From Undaria pinnatifida (lineage: Eukaryota; Sar; Phaeophyceae; Laminariales; Alariaceae), in the NCBI GenBank assembly GCA_012845835.1, contig JABAKD010000025.1, positions 10,609,264 to 10,673,263 on the forward strand: 64,000 nucleotides of DNA. The letters are read 5' to 3'. Below the pieces are notes generated by a model, which did not search any database, was not told the DNA's origin, and worked only from the letters and a program-made list of their open reading frames with translations. Shown piece after piece: positions 36,714-49,200 of this stretch (position 1 is the first letter of the stretch; every line of letters starts with the position of its first letter). The position numbers and the translations under genes are program-made.

Positions 36714-37984
36714 AGCGGGCTGTTCCTATTCCCCGTTGCTCGTTCACACTTCTTTTTCGGAACGTCACGGCGAGTCGAAGTACATGTTTAGATCAGATTT
36801 TACATGTATGTTGTTGGTTGTTTTGCGTTGTTTACAACGCAAGAAACTATCGAAAGTTTTGAAAAAAAATGCGTTAATTAAACATAAACGGGGTATAGTA
36901 ACGGGGTATAGATTTACAGCTGCAGTATGTCAAAACAACCTGCTATCAATGGAAGTGTTGGAAAGATCGTGAAGTCCTTACAATGTCGACATAATTCAAT
37001 TTATCTTCGTATTGTTGAACAGGTTATTGTGTGTTGTGGGCGCACATTCCACCACGAGCTAACTGACTGGGTGTTCATCATGTCGTCGCCGGTTTTTCGT
37101 CAAGCACGACAACAACGACTACTACTTAATTTGACTGCCGGTTACCCGGGCCGCCTCAAAACATTACATACATGCCAGTAGTAATGGAAGGAGTGTGAGT
37201 ATTTCAAATATGCAACAAACCCAAGAACAAGGCCGGTCGCCCCGATGGTTTAGTGGTTACCCTAGAACACAACTATTACTCGTAATAGCGCTCGTCCCTT
37301 GAGGTCTATTCCCACCGTGGTGAGATTTTGCTATATATACTGAGTATATTTTTGCAAAAATGCCAAACAAAAAAAAAATGAAAACAACTGCTGAGAGGGC
37401 CTGGCAGCGTGGGTAGGTTCAATTCGACGCAGGCCGACGAATAATGATGTACAACCTGCAGAACGGTTGTCGCAATAATATTGAAGGCAAGTACCGTACG
37501 TGGGGAGGGGGGTGAAGGGCTATCTGTCTGTGTGACCCCAGATGTTAGCTCCTACTGGGAGGGCGCACGAGAGTATAGTGCGTCGATGATAAGTGGTGCT
37601 TGAGTGGGATGGGAAAAACAAAAAGAATAGGATCGTACGGGGGAGGGAGAAAGAAGAAGCAAAAGTGATGTGAAGTTATTACTAAATGAAGAAAAAAATA
37701 TACTCCGGAGTATATCACAACGCTCGAAGATCATTAGTTTACATTTCCGAAGGTAGGAAGGTTGAGGCTTTTTACCTTGAGCTCGTAGTTACAAACAAAC
37801 GAAAAACTCCCCTCATAGAACGAACAGCGAAAAAGAGATATTCACGCGCACATTATGGTATTATAGTGGTTACATCAGCAGGTGAAAATGGATCCCACCC
37901 AGCCGGCGTCCGCGGTGGCCTGGTTGGAAAACTGGAATACAGGAATAGAACGAGTTGACAGAGTATAGCATGTAGCAGCTATTA
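36714..37984. other. 5' flank of unit 3, left part; no gene
   Basis: Homologous to about 75-1310 and to 17450-19830 without the inserted elements. No frame is kept open in all three units. Confidence 0.5.
37230..37325 (+). repeat. Degenerate tRNA-like (A-box) sequence, unit 3
   Basis: Contains TGGTTTAGTGGTTACCC and, downstream, GAGGTCTATTCCCACC. There is no cloverleaf pairing. It is the unit 3 counterpart. Confidence 0.25.
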
Positions 37985-39402
37985 CTCTAAAATTGAAAAT
38001 ACACTCCAACCAGCTGTGCGATCGAAGATTTTGTCGAAACTCATATTGTCAAGCTGTGTGGGATACTCCGATCGCGCGTATTTCAGATTGTGTATCCTCG
38101 TTAAGGATATAGGTCGGCGACTCCCCATACAACTACGGTGTGGCTATCAGGGTCAACAAAGTAATGTTAGTCAGTCTGTGCGCGGAAACTAAAAAAAACA
38201 TTTTTGAGGGGGACAAAATCTGACCGTTGTGGATGGAAACGCATCATCATCAGTTTATCAAGTGAATCCTGTGAGTCGAATAACCGGTGAGGGGAAGGCG
38301 AAGATTTGAGGACGTGGGGGCCTGGGTTTGATCAAGATGGGGGGGGCAGCTTTATCTGTGCGTGGATAAACTATAAATCCTACCCCTGTAAGTCGTACAA
38401 CCTGTGAGGAGAGGGCAAAGCGTTTGAGGGGGTGGGGGTGGGGGTGGGGAGAGGGGGGGGGGGCAGAAAGGTGTCTTTGACCAACATCTTTAGGTCGCAT
38501 AGATGTAAGGGTTTGCTATATACCAGGTATACACGTAGTATTTGATCTAGGCGATGGTACGGGTGGTGGGGAAGGAGGGGTCGTTTAGAGGAGGGGAGGG
38601 GAATGAATGAACTCTACGTCATAGATGCTCTGACGACGTGATATCAATTGCGTCGAAGTGTTTATTACTCTAGCCGATTTCGATTGTAGATGAGGCGTTC
38701 GAACAAAAGATCAGGGAAAAAAAAAAAAATGGGAGCGAAGGGGGAAGGATGAATTGGAGCTACGGTATGGATGGCCAGAGAGATTATGAGGTGATATCAG
38801 CTGGCTGGTAGTGTTTATTTCTCTCAGGCAAGTTTTGATTTATGTGTGGAGTGTTTGAACAAGAGGGATCAGGGCGAAAGGGGGGGGGGGGGGGGGGGGG
38901 TCGGAACACTTCGATATGTGCGCGAAACTACAAATAAATACTTGAAGGGGACAAATCTGACGGAAGAATACATCCCTTTGTATCACCTGCAGCAGTGCCT
39001 GGTATTGCTTACTGAGTATTATTCTAGAAGATTTCGATGTTAGATAGACAGAACGGTTGTGGAGGTGGTATCAGCCGGCTGGTAGTGTTTACTACTCTGA
39101 CAGATTTTGGTAAATATTACGTGGGGCGTTTGGACGAGAGGGATCGCGGGGAGGGGGAGGTGCGGACGAGACACCTGAATATATATGTGGGCGGAAAATA
39201 TACATCATTAGACTGAAGGGGACAAATCTGACGACTCTAGCAAGACGACATCCCTTCATCATATCACCTGCCTGCCTGGTATAGTTTATTATTCTAGAAA
39301 ATTTGATGTTAGATGTGGTGTATGCAACGCAATCTGTAGGTGTGTGTTAAAGCTATATAATTTGTTAATGTACATGGATCGCAAGATGGCATATAAAACT
39401 TG

Positions 39403-39511
39403 TATTACGGGGGACCATAGTAAATAGGACCTACGGTACACACAAAAACCAATATATTTCCCTATTTTGACTAACAATATTTGGTCCTATTTACTATGGT
39501 CCCCCGTAATA
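39403..39511. mobile_element. 109-bp palindromic MITE
   Basis: Near-perfect inverted arms of about 27 bp begin TATTACGGGGGACCATAG and end with its reverse complement CTATGGTCCCCCGTAATA, around a short AT-rich centre. The related repeat copy near 58530 lacks it. The outer TA on each side would fit a TA target duplication (Tc1/mariner-like), but this is inferred. Confidence 0.8.
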
Positions 39512-40020
39512 GTTACATTTATTTGCTGACATCGCTAGACTAATGATATGAAAAGAGATACTTGTACATATTGCAAAATACAACAGGCGAGGTGATGTGG
39601 TCAGGCAATCAATGTCGCCACCATTGAGCAATGAGAGGGAGAAGTGCGAGTCGTCAGTGTTATAAAAAGGAACGCAAGCTTTGCGTACCCGCGCTGAACT
39701 ACGTTACGTCGCCAGTCATACTTCGTTTGGCATAGGTTGGAAGGCGATCATGCAGACGTCATGTACGAAGTACCTTATGCAGTGTGTGTGTGTGTGTTCT
39801 TCACATTAAACCGTTCTTCTACTCGTCGACATCCAGCACACCCAGTGTCCGTACTGATTCTTCACCCTAGAAAGATCAGCTCTGTGGTCACAAGCTACGA
39901 CACAGAGATAATGCATCGTAATGCATTCGACAACGCAATGTCATGCCCTAGTACTGGGTACGACAGGCACAACATACATACGTCAGCAACAGAAATACAT
40001 TGGAAGAGAGAAATACGAAA

Positions 40021-40110
40021 TAAACAAAAACAAAAACAAAAACAAAAAACAAAAACAAAAACAAAAAACAAATAAAAACAAAGATAAAAATAAAACAAAA
40101 AATGAAACAA
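40021..40110. repeat. (CAAAAA)n-type simple repeat
   Basis: Imperfect CAAAAA/CAAAAAA array, continuing into AAATAAAA-rich sequence to about 40220. Lysine/asparagine frames here are low complexity only. Confidence 0.85.
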
Positions 40111-40694
40111 ACAAAATGAAGGGGAAATCGAAGAAACAACCCAACCGGAAAGGAGAGCCAAAGCTCGGAAAAGAAACATAATAAAATGAAATAAAATAAA
40201 GTAAAGTAAAACCAAAATAAGATACTCCGAACACGAGCCAAAAACCTGGACACGGAAGGAGGGAACAAAGGGGAAAAAAATACCCCAGAAAAAGACGAAA
40301 AGTGCTATGTACCTACTAGTCGGCCTGGTACCTTGCTACCCTGTCTGCCATCTCCTTCCTGCATTCGTCCACCGCGGTCTCCCTTCTATTCCTCCTGTTG
40401 CCCCCCCTGCCCCCATTCCCTTGGACGGCTTTCCTTCTACTCCTCCCTCCCCCCTTTGTGTTCTTGCCAAAATACCTGAGCAAAAAACTTGGTATCCAGC
40501 TGCACTGAATCTCGTGTTGCCGGGCCGTCGAGTTTCCTGCAGGCCAATGTAGTAGGTTGGTAGTGTGGTCTACCGCAATTTTAACATATCTATCTGTCTG
40601 TTCTTCTTTTTCACATAATTATTGGCCGAAATATACATTTTTACGCCTATAATTTTTACCGTGCCGATTTGGGGCTTTGAGGTTGCCACTTCGA

Positions 40695-43237
40695 AGACAG
40701 AGTATGCAGCATACAGTGTATCATATACTATCCGTTTGGCAATTAAACATGGATATTTCGATGAGAAGCATCGAACTCATACATTTTTATATATTGTAAA
40801 AAAAAGAAAAAAAAAAAAAACTCTAGCTATCTATATACTATATACATGTAACGCTCTATCGCAGCAACTGTTAACCAACTGCCGGAGTGAGAGGCCTGCC
40901 GGGTGTCATGGGGGGCAGGAGAGAACAAGGCCGAAATGCACAAGAGAATACACAGAAACAAACGCTACATTTTCAGAAACTTATGGATGGTGTGGTAATG
41001 TGGAGTATGATTCACGACTTACTTGCAGGTAGAGTTGAAATGCTTGTGCACGTTTCGAGCACCTGTTCCGGCCGGGCGATATTAAGGAAGGAAACGATGA
41101 GCGGTTAAAGGCCCACCGATGATACAGTGCACACTAGTCGTCTATGTATGTCTGAGAAGTAGAAGTGAAAAAAAAAAAAAAAAAAAAGGGCTGGCGAAGG
41201 GCATGGAATGTGACTCGTATCTGATCCACAAGAATGGTCAGGAGTGCAGCTGGATAGAAAATGCACAGCAGTAGTACACATGGGTTACCCGGTATATATA
41301 GGCTCTACATCCATCTGGCATCTTATACCAGATTATTTGTTCAAACTGTGTATGTACCTGTGGCTTAGGACGCTACAACGACCTCAAAATATTTTAACAG
41401 CAGTGCAGTTCGTACGATATACTACCTACACTAGTACTACGAGAATGTCAGGTGTCACAAATCTAATATTGTGAACGATTCCTGCGTACAACCATGCTGT
41501 TCACATGTATTCACACTGCAATACCCCTCATCATTAATTTGAATAGACCGAGAAGCCTTGCCCCTAATACATAACAACTTTTCCAGCAAAAATCGTTTTG
41601 GCTCTCAGGCCCGACAATCGTACAAGCCACGATCCACTCTGAGGTTCCCATTCATGTATCCCACCGAGTAAACGTGTACTGATAGAAGCAGCCTACTTTT
41701 GTGTACAGTATGGACAAGTCGAAGCGAACTGCACAGCATGTACCTACCTCAGAAAAACACAATAAAATGGGTGCGTATTCAGGGCGAGATCTACACGACA
41801 CGAGAAGCAACCCCCTGTCTGGTGTTTCTTGCCCCCAACAAAAAACAAACAATGTGGTTTGTTAATAATTTCCGTTCACGGTATCCCTGACAGTCGACGC
41901 AGGAGTCATCCACTAATCTTACGTAGTGACCGCACGAACTAGTACTGCCCGCTTCGTCTACAGGCCACGATATACGCACGAAGTGCCTATACGTATGTAC
42001 CGCACAGATGACAAACCTAAGCGAATCAACCACTTTATTTCGATTGAACCACAAACTTTATCTCATGCTTCAAATTCCCAGCATTTAGTTCCCGAAAATG
42101 TGGGTTTCTTTTCGAAGAGGTTAAGGCGTACGGACGCATCATGGACAGAACAACATGTGGACATCATCGCAGTGATTCATACTTTTTTTTCTCAGTTTTC
42201 TTTAAGATCAAACCCCAAGTCACAAAATATACCAGCCGCCAGAGTGCACTAAATATAGTTCCTGCTCCATGCCCGGAAACTTGCAAGAATATGTAAACTT
42301 TATCTCGTACTGCTGCATTAGTGTGGCAGATGGCCCTCAACCCTGACGGATAGACATCGGCGTGGTTCCGAGCCCACCGTTGTCATTCCACAGTCACCAC
42401 CGCCCAGTTGCATCCAGCGCAAATTTTTGCCTGCCGTCACGCGAGAGGAGCGCATCGACCTTCCCGGCGGACTCACTTCCTTCCTTCGATCGCATAGAGT
42501 GAGTGGACCTGAGTGGACGTAGCATTAGAGCGTTTCACTAGGCCAATGCTGCTCTTTGATATATGATACCCAAAGGTGCATGCGGGTACTCCACGTCTCA
42601 GGTTCATAAGCCGGCAATTCAAGAAACTCCGTTGGACATAGACTCCGGCGAAGGATTGTGGCGGACGAGTTTTATTTTACTGCACTAGATATCGTTAGAC
42701 TTGCAAATTGTCGCAACAGTTCAGGGACAGAATGCCCCAATATCTTCATGGCTGCCCACCGGTCGAGACTCGAGGCCTACTTCGGCAAACTGAAGCAGTC
42801 GACGAGGAATGGCGGCTTACTCATACCATTATCTGGTGTTTTAAGCATAGTAGAGAATGAGGGTGTGTGTATTATCAAGATGTAGGTAACGTTATTAAGC
42901 ATGAGGTTCTGGAGGTCAACGGGTCACTGCTGCGGTGTGCCGCAACGTACTTGGGGGGGGAGGTTATGCAATTGTTACACTTTATGCAATTTGGCTGTTC
43001 GAACGAAACCTTCAAAGAGTATTTGGTACGGTAAATAAATGAGTGAGGTAGCGTTGGGATACAATTAACAAGAGCACAAAGCTAGAAATGTTCCTCGTGT
43101 ACTATCTGATGTGACAAGCTCTTCCACACAAGCAAAAAATCCTATCGCCGAACCTCACCAGTTTGTTCCTTTTTTTCCGCTCAGGCAATAGGAGGAGCTG
43201 GTACGAGTCTCTCTCGAGGAAGAAATCAGTTCGCACG
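40695..43237. other. 5' flank of copy 3, no recognisable gene
   Basis: Aligns with 20650-23022 and 1320-3829. Contains A runs at 40798-40820 and 41168-41187. No conserved frame; presumably includes the copy 3 promoter. Confidence 0.5.
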
Positions 43238-46200
43238 ATGAAGGGGCTTGCAGGATCCGCCGGTGCCATGGCCGTAATCGCTCTGGGGCTGTTTCCCGGT
43301 TCCGACGGGAAATCTCTACGCCAAAACGGGCTTGATCACGGCCCAACTGGGGGCGTGGATGCGGCGGAATCACTCTCGACCAACACCTTGGACAGGAATG
43401 GCTCGCGCCGTCTTCAAAGGCGCAATCGTCCTGTAACAGATGATGCCCTCGATGTCAATGGAACGGTGAGTACCGACACTCTATTGATGTGTACAATATT
43501 ACCAATGCGCTTGTAGGGTTTGGTTCCGGCTGGAATTTACCGTCATACCTCAATAGCATGACAACTGACCACGTTAGGCGCACGTTCGCTCCTTGGTACA
43601 ATTTGCTGACAATACAGCAAAACCTGGCCGTGGACTTACTCGTTAATACCACCTTGATAAAACATCATCAACAAGTTTTTCGACCATAGCTGATGGGCAT
43701 TAGTCAATGCGACACAAAACGAAACTATTGCAAGGCATGCCTCGGTTAGCACCTCACCCGTAAATCAACTGGCAGTTCAAGCCACAGCCTCTTTTTGCGC
43801 GGTAGCGACGGCTGCAGGAATGCATAACTTCTATCGAGAATTGTTCATAACTGACGTTTATTGGTCCGGCTGGTATCACGTCCGTTTGCGTGCGACGCAC
43901 AGCCTGAGGAGAGAGCTGCCAACGTGCTGACTCAGCGGACCGATTGGGCTGAGACCGAGTTCGCAGCCTCAGAGGGGACGCTACACATCAACAACGGAGA
44001 CCGCTCGTCCGCCGCCACATTCCACAAGTCGCTGCCCCACGACAGCCTTGGACAGGTAAAACCCCCGTGTTAAATATTTCTGTTGTGAAAATTGAGAGGG
44101 TAACCCTGCGCAGCTTGCAGATTAAAAATGCCTGGCCAGTACATCCTACCTAATGTAGGAGCTCCGCATGTAGGCGCGGCAGCAAGAAGCAACGGGCAAG
44201 GTGTGGCGAACGATGGTAGGAGGTTCACGTTGGCACCGAAAGGTCTCTGACTGTTTTGGCCTCCATTTGTTCGTGACCACTCCACGAAGACACAAAACCA
44301 TGCCCCGTGTATGTGTTCTACAGACGTGTTTGTAATACGCTTTCCCAATGTGATTATCCAGCTAGCCCCAACGTTGGGTCATAGTTTCCGCACCGTGTAT
44401 CCTGTTTTTTGACGTGGCTGTTCCTACCTGACACGCTCTAGGTGGACAGCGATGCCTTCGACGCCCTGATCGAGTGTGTTTCCGAAGGCGACTTCGACGC
44501 ATGCGAGAACGTGCCGGCCGGAGACGAGGACGGCTTTCTGGTCAATCCTCTTGGAGGCCTCGCGACCAATATGGCTGGACCGGCCAGGTACTATTGTGGT
44601 CTATACCATGCACCCTCACACGAGCAGGTTTAAACCACCTCGATCATCCTAGTTTGAAAGAATTGATGCAGGAACACCCTGCCCGTAGTGTTGATTTATG
44701 TAGGAACTTCAAACTAGAGACATATGACCCCTGAGCGTAAACGGGATTGGTCCCAAATATCTCCCTGCTAAACACAACAGCGAGAGACGATGTTACTCCA
44801 GCTGTCATTGACGCCAAACGGGGTGGTAATCAACACCGGTAACTAACACGTTGTAGTCATGCAAAGTGTTGTCATGCATAGCGACCTCGTCGATGTACGA
44901 CAAACGATGCGGTCCACCTCACGACGTGCCATGTTTCGTTTCCCGGTGTGCGGAATTTGACGGGGCAGCCCCTTTAAGGCATTGAACGCCTCTTGTGACG
45001 GCCAAGACGTTTGTTTCGCGAACACGGCATTAGCCCGCTCAGACCTCTGTGTGTTATCGTGCCCAACGCCTGACCTCCTCCTTCTTGGGTGTTGTTTTGC
45101 TTGGTTTTCTGTCACTTCTTTCCCCTCGCGTCGGTCACCCTTCCTGTCCATCCGTGCTCTCTGGCTCGTATCGTGCCTGTTCTCGTCTGGTTCATTCCAT
45201 CCGGCTGTCTGACGAACTCGACGACCCTGGTGACTTCGCTCGCCGCGTCACGGACATCTTCTTCTGCACAACGACACCGACGATATCCATGGTCTGCAAC
45301 GAATCTGGTACGGAAACATGTTCCAATTTCCCGTCTCTTCATCTCTGTCTTGGGTCCTGACTGTCCATGAACGGCCGGATTTCGTAACAGCTCTGCCTTG
45401 ACAATCCCTAGTGCTTCGGCCATCAACTCCGAGGACCTGGTAAGTTGTGGGTGTTGGACAGTTCAGGCACGGTAGCTGTTACCTTCTGAGGTGTATTGTG
45501 GTGGGACTCTGCCACTTGCATCTCGTGGGGTGCTTTGAACAGACGTCGCCCATACCTCGCGTTTGAATTTTTTCGGGAGACGTAGAGCTTGCCTGGTTGC
45601 CGTTGCCCTTATCGCACGAATGTGTCCCATAGAGGGTCAGGCTCGACGAGGACTGGCGATGTTTGCTATTTGGCTGGTGGGCCTGATCAACCGAGGAGCT
45701 GCTCCACATTCTTCGGCATTCCACAATAATTTATGGTTTAGAATAGTGGTTTCTGTCAACATAGACGACGGAACTGTCAGCGGTGTCAATAGATGAACGG
45801 AGTAATAGAATACAGGTTATTGTCGAAATGAGGTAAAGTTGTGTGAGATATGGATCTTCTTCGGCAAGGAGCCCCTGAATGTTGAGGTTCATCCTTGTGG
45901 CAACATAGGTCGTTGGATGCCTTCTGAGAGTGCCCTGGATCAAACGTATCATCACGTTTCCGCCTCAGGCCGCTCAAATGGCGGAGCTGTACTGGATGGC
46001 CTTGACAAGGGACGTGCCGTTCTCCAAGTACGGTGAAGACGAGGCAACCGTGGCCGCAGCAGGTACCCCAACTATACTCCGTATGCCCATGGCAGAATGA
46101 TACAAGAGACGACAGTTCGCGATACAGCTTAACACTTTCGTGAGCAATGCTGACTTCCAGCCTCGAAGCCCGTGAAGTGAAAAAGCTACCTGATGATTGC

Positions 46201-49200
46201 CCTTTCTTACTTGATACATATATGACAATGGGAGGTAGGAGTTCCTGAAATATGTTGGTATTGTCGTATCATGATACTGGGATGTCGGAGATCGGTCCCG
46301 TCTAACTCCCCGCATTTCTTTATCTCCGGGGCGCCTTCCTCCTTGGTACTCGAGATGAGCTAGAGGATGTATGTGTGGTACTCGTGAAAAGCTGAATAGT
46401 ATGTACCTAGGCGCTTAATTTGCCTACCCGCTGGATTCTCCACCGCTCTAGATAATGTCTGTGCGGTAACGCCACTCTGCAACGCTCTTAGGAGTCAGGA
46501 AACACTACCCGACGGTGGCAGATTGATCCCGTGATTGTACATCTCGACTATTCATGTATTGTGGGCTCGAATAGCCGAGCTCTGTACTGAGTGCATTCAC
46601 GTTCAAGATATTCCACGTGTCTTTATGGATGAAATCCTGATTTAGGCTGTAGTTAATGCTACTCTGCGGTGTACGGGAGCCAGGGTCAGCGTTGTTGCGA
46701 TGTCTTTTTGTGAGTCTTTCGACAAGGCTAACATATCGTGAGTGTCAGCGGTTGCTATTTTGATAAACCATCCTGTTTCGTGTACCATCTTGACCAAGGA
46801 CGATTGTTGTCGGGGTGTAACGATTTAGACCTTGTATGGTTTTGACAGAAAACTTGGCCACGATGCCGGGGTTTGCCAACATGAACGGGGTGGCGGTCGG
46901 AAGCAATGGCAAAGCGGATCCGCAGTCGCAGCTGTTCCGGTCTTCTGCTGTTGGTGTCGAGACAGGACCCTTCATATCCCAGGTACATTGTAGAAGCCTG
47001 TTCATGATGGGCTCTTTTTTCGGACGTTCCCCCACCCCTGAATATCTTGTTCCAGTACTATGTTGCTTCGTTGGTTGAGGTTGTCGTTGTGATTTCATGA
47101 GACGGTTCGTATCTCACTCACCGTAGGAGTTGAATATGAGAAACGAAAAGGAAGACGTCACGGCGGACCACCAAGTTTAAGGTGCGGGCATCGACGCCAA
47201 GGCTCCTTTCGATATGACATTTTGCCATGCCTGACAACGCGTGCTATTGGACCAGGTTGAGCTACTGTGATAATATCCCATTTCGACATGTGTTTGGATT
47301 TCTGTCTCACCGCTGTACCGCGCTGAGTAACATCTCCCCTCGATCGTTTACCGGTTGCCCATGGATTTGCGCTGGAATAGCTATTGGTGAAGGACTTCAC
47401 TATTGATTCCATCACGGTATCGCCTCAGCAGACGACCTTTGCGTCCGGAGTGGACTACATGGTCGACTACGACGAATGGCTCCGCATACAGGTTAGCGGA
47501 AGCAACAACATATAACGACGGGAAACGAACGGCGTGTGCACCGACGACAATTATTGGCACGGGAACTGGACATGGAAGAGGAGGAGGGGAAGGGACGAAA
47601 TCCTCTAGCTCCGTCAATGTATCTGATCATATTGGTATCCGGTGGCAACGTTCGAACGATCTAACATTCTTAGGACATCGATTGGTTCCGTTATGGGCAT
47701 TCACATAACTCGACTGGTCGTGGTTGGGGCGTAGCCGCGCAGTTTCAAAACAATTATTACAAGCACGCGATTCGTCCTTGCAGTACGTCTCTGCATCCGC
47801 ATGTTAGAGCACCGTCAGCACACTGTCGTTTCGTATTTAGTGTTCATCAAGTGAACAAATATTGGTTCAACATGGCGCTTGGTGTGTTCCATGCACATCA
47901 GATATCGTACGCCGGCACCCTTCCGCAATTTTCTCTCCAATCAATGAAATCGCAAGCATTTTACCCGTGAACAACAAGATGATATAAAGACGTATAAAAA
48001 TTGATTGGGGCGCATTGTGACGATCGGCATTTGCAGTAGTTCGCCCTTCGTCTGGTGGTCTGCTTGTCGGCCGTATTATTGTCTCCGCTCTAGTCTCGCC
48101 GAGTTGTCCTCTCACCTAAGCCTGAAACCCTTTCTCGGTCCCCCCGCGGTTTTCTCAGAACGGTGGCAAGCCGGACTCGCCGGAGGAGGAAGACTCTGTC
48201 AAGCGGTACATCCGCAACTCCCGCGACCTTTCGAGGCTGGTAGTCACCGACACCATCAACACGTGAGTGCTCCACTGTGGTTTCAGTCTCTATTTGCGAC
48301 TCCTGAGCTGCGGGATAATCTCTCTACATCGAGGGTGTCTGCCGTCGTTCCACATGTCACGGCAGACACCATCACCACTCTCTGGCGAAAAGGGTCCACA
48401 TACAAAAAAATAAATATAGCGATACACAACGCTCCCCGGGCGTCATTTCCATTCACCTGCGCAGGTGACTGAGAGTTCACGAATACCCACACGCTTTTGT
48501 CTGACATTTAGTAACAGGACGTTAATGACATGCTCTGCTTCGTTGGGCCGCGATGAATATTTAACCATGTGACCAATATTCTCGATTTTCAGGGAAGCGT
48601 ACCGAGCCGCACTGATTCTTATCGAAGAAGGAGCCATCAGCCGTCCTGGCTTCAATGGTCCGTACGACGAGAGCGGCCGCCAGGTTGGTTTTGTCAACTA
48701 CGGCGTGTCTCACGTTATGAGGATCATCGGAAACGCCGAGCTGGCCATGCGATCCTCGTGGTACCAGAAATGGAACGTGCACCTGTTCGCTCGCCCAGAG
48801 GTGAGATTTCACTAACGAGCTGAACCTGGCTGACGACGTACATCAAAGTACTTGGGAGACGGAAAGCGCTCCCCCGCAACCTGTGTACATATCGAAACAC
48901 AATTTTCTTTGGTTACCAGGACTGGTTCAGCGTTTCGCGTCAGTCCTCGAACTGTCTAGCCCTTTCAACCGTGAATTCATTGGTTGACGATCTCCCTGGG
49001 AGTGATCTAGGTTGGCGAGGCGACCCATTGGCGATTAAACGGTTACCGTTCCCGCCAAACGCCTTCCAACTCATACGCGTTCTGCCGATGTTTTTGGATC
49101 GTTGGGCGTCACAGGCCGTCGCTGGAACCCTCCACAATGTCATCTACGGCGACCTTGACGTAGAATTTGACGAGTCGATCCTCAACAACAGCGAGTTGCT

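Larger units (their letters stand above)
37985..40690 (+). repeat. Dispersed repeat block, 2.7 kb, in unit 3
   Basis: Interrupts unit 3 between GTAGCAGC and GTATGCAGCATAC (continuous in unit 2 as GTAGCAACAAATATGCAGCATAC near 19830). It contains the family core near 38000, G-run modules (38340-38470, 38880-38900), the MITE at 39403, the CTGACATCGCTA module at about 39526 and, at about 39780-40545, a TG repeat plus a CAAAAA-rich stretch not found in other copies. Confidence 0.65.

Noticed and set aside
39895-40268. Phe/Tyr-rich minus-strand and Lys/Asn-rich plus-strand frames
   Set aside because: They arise from the CAAAAA simple repeat.
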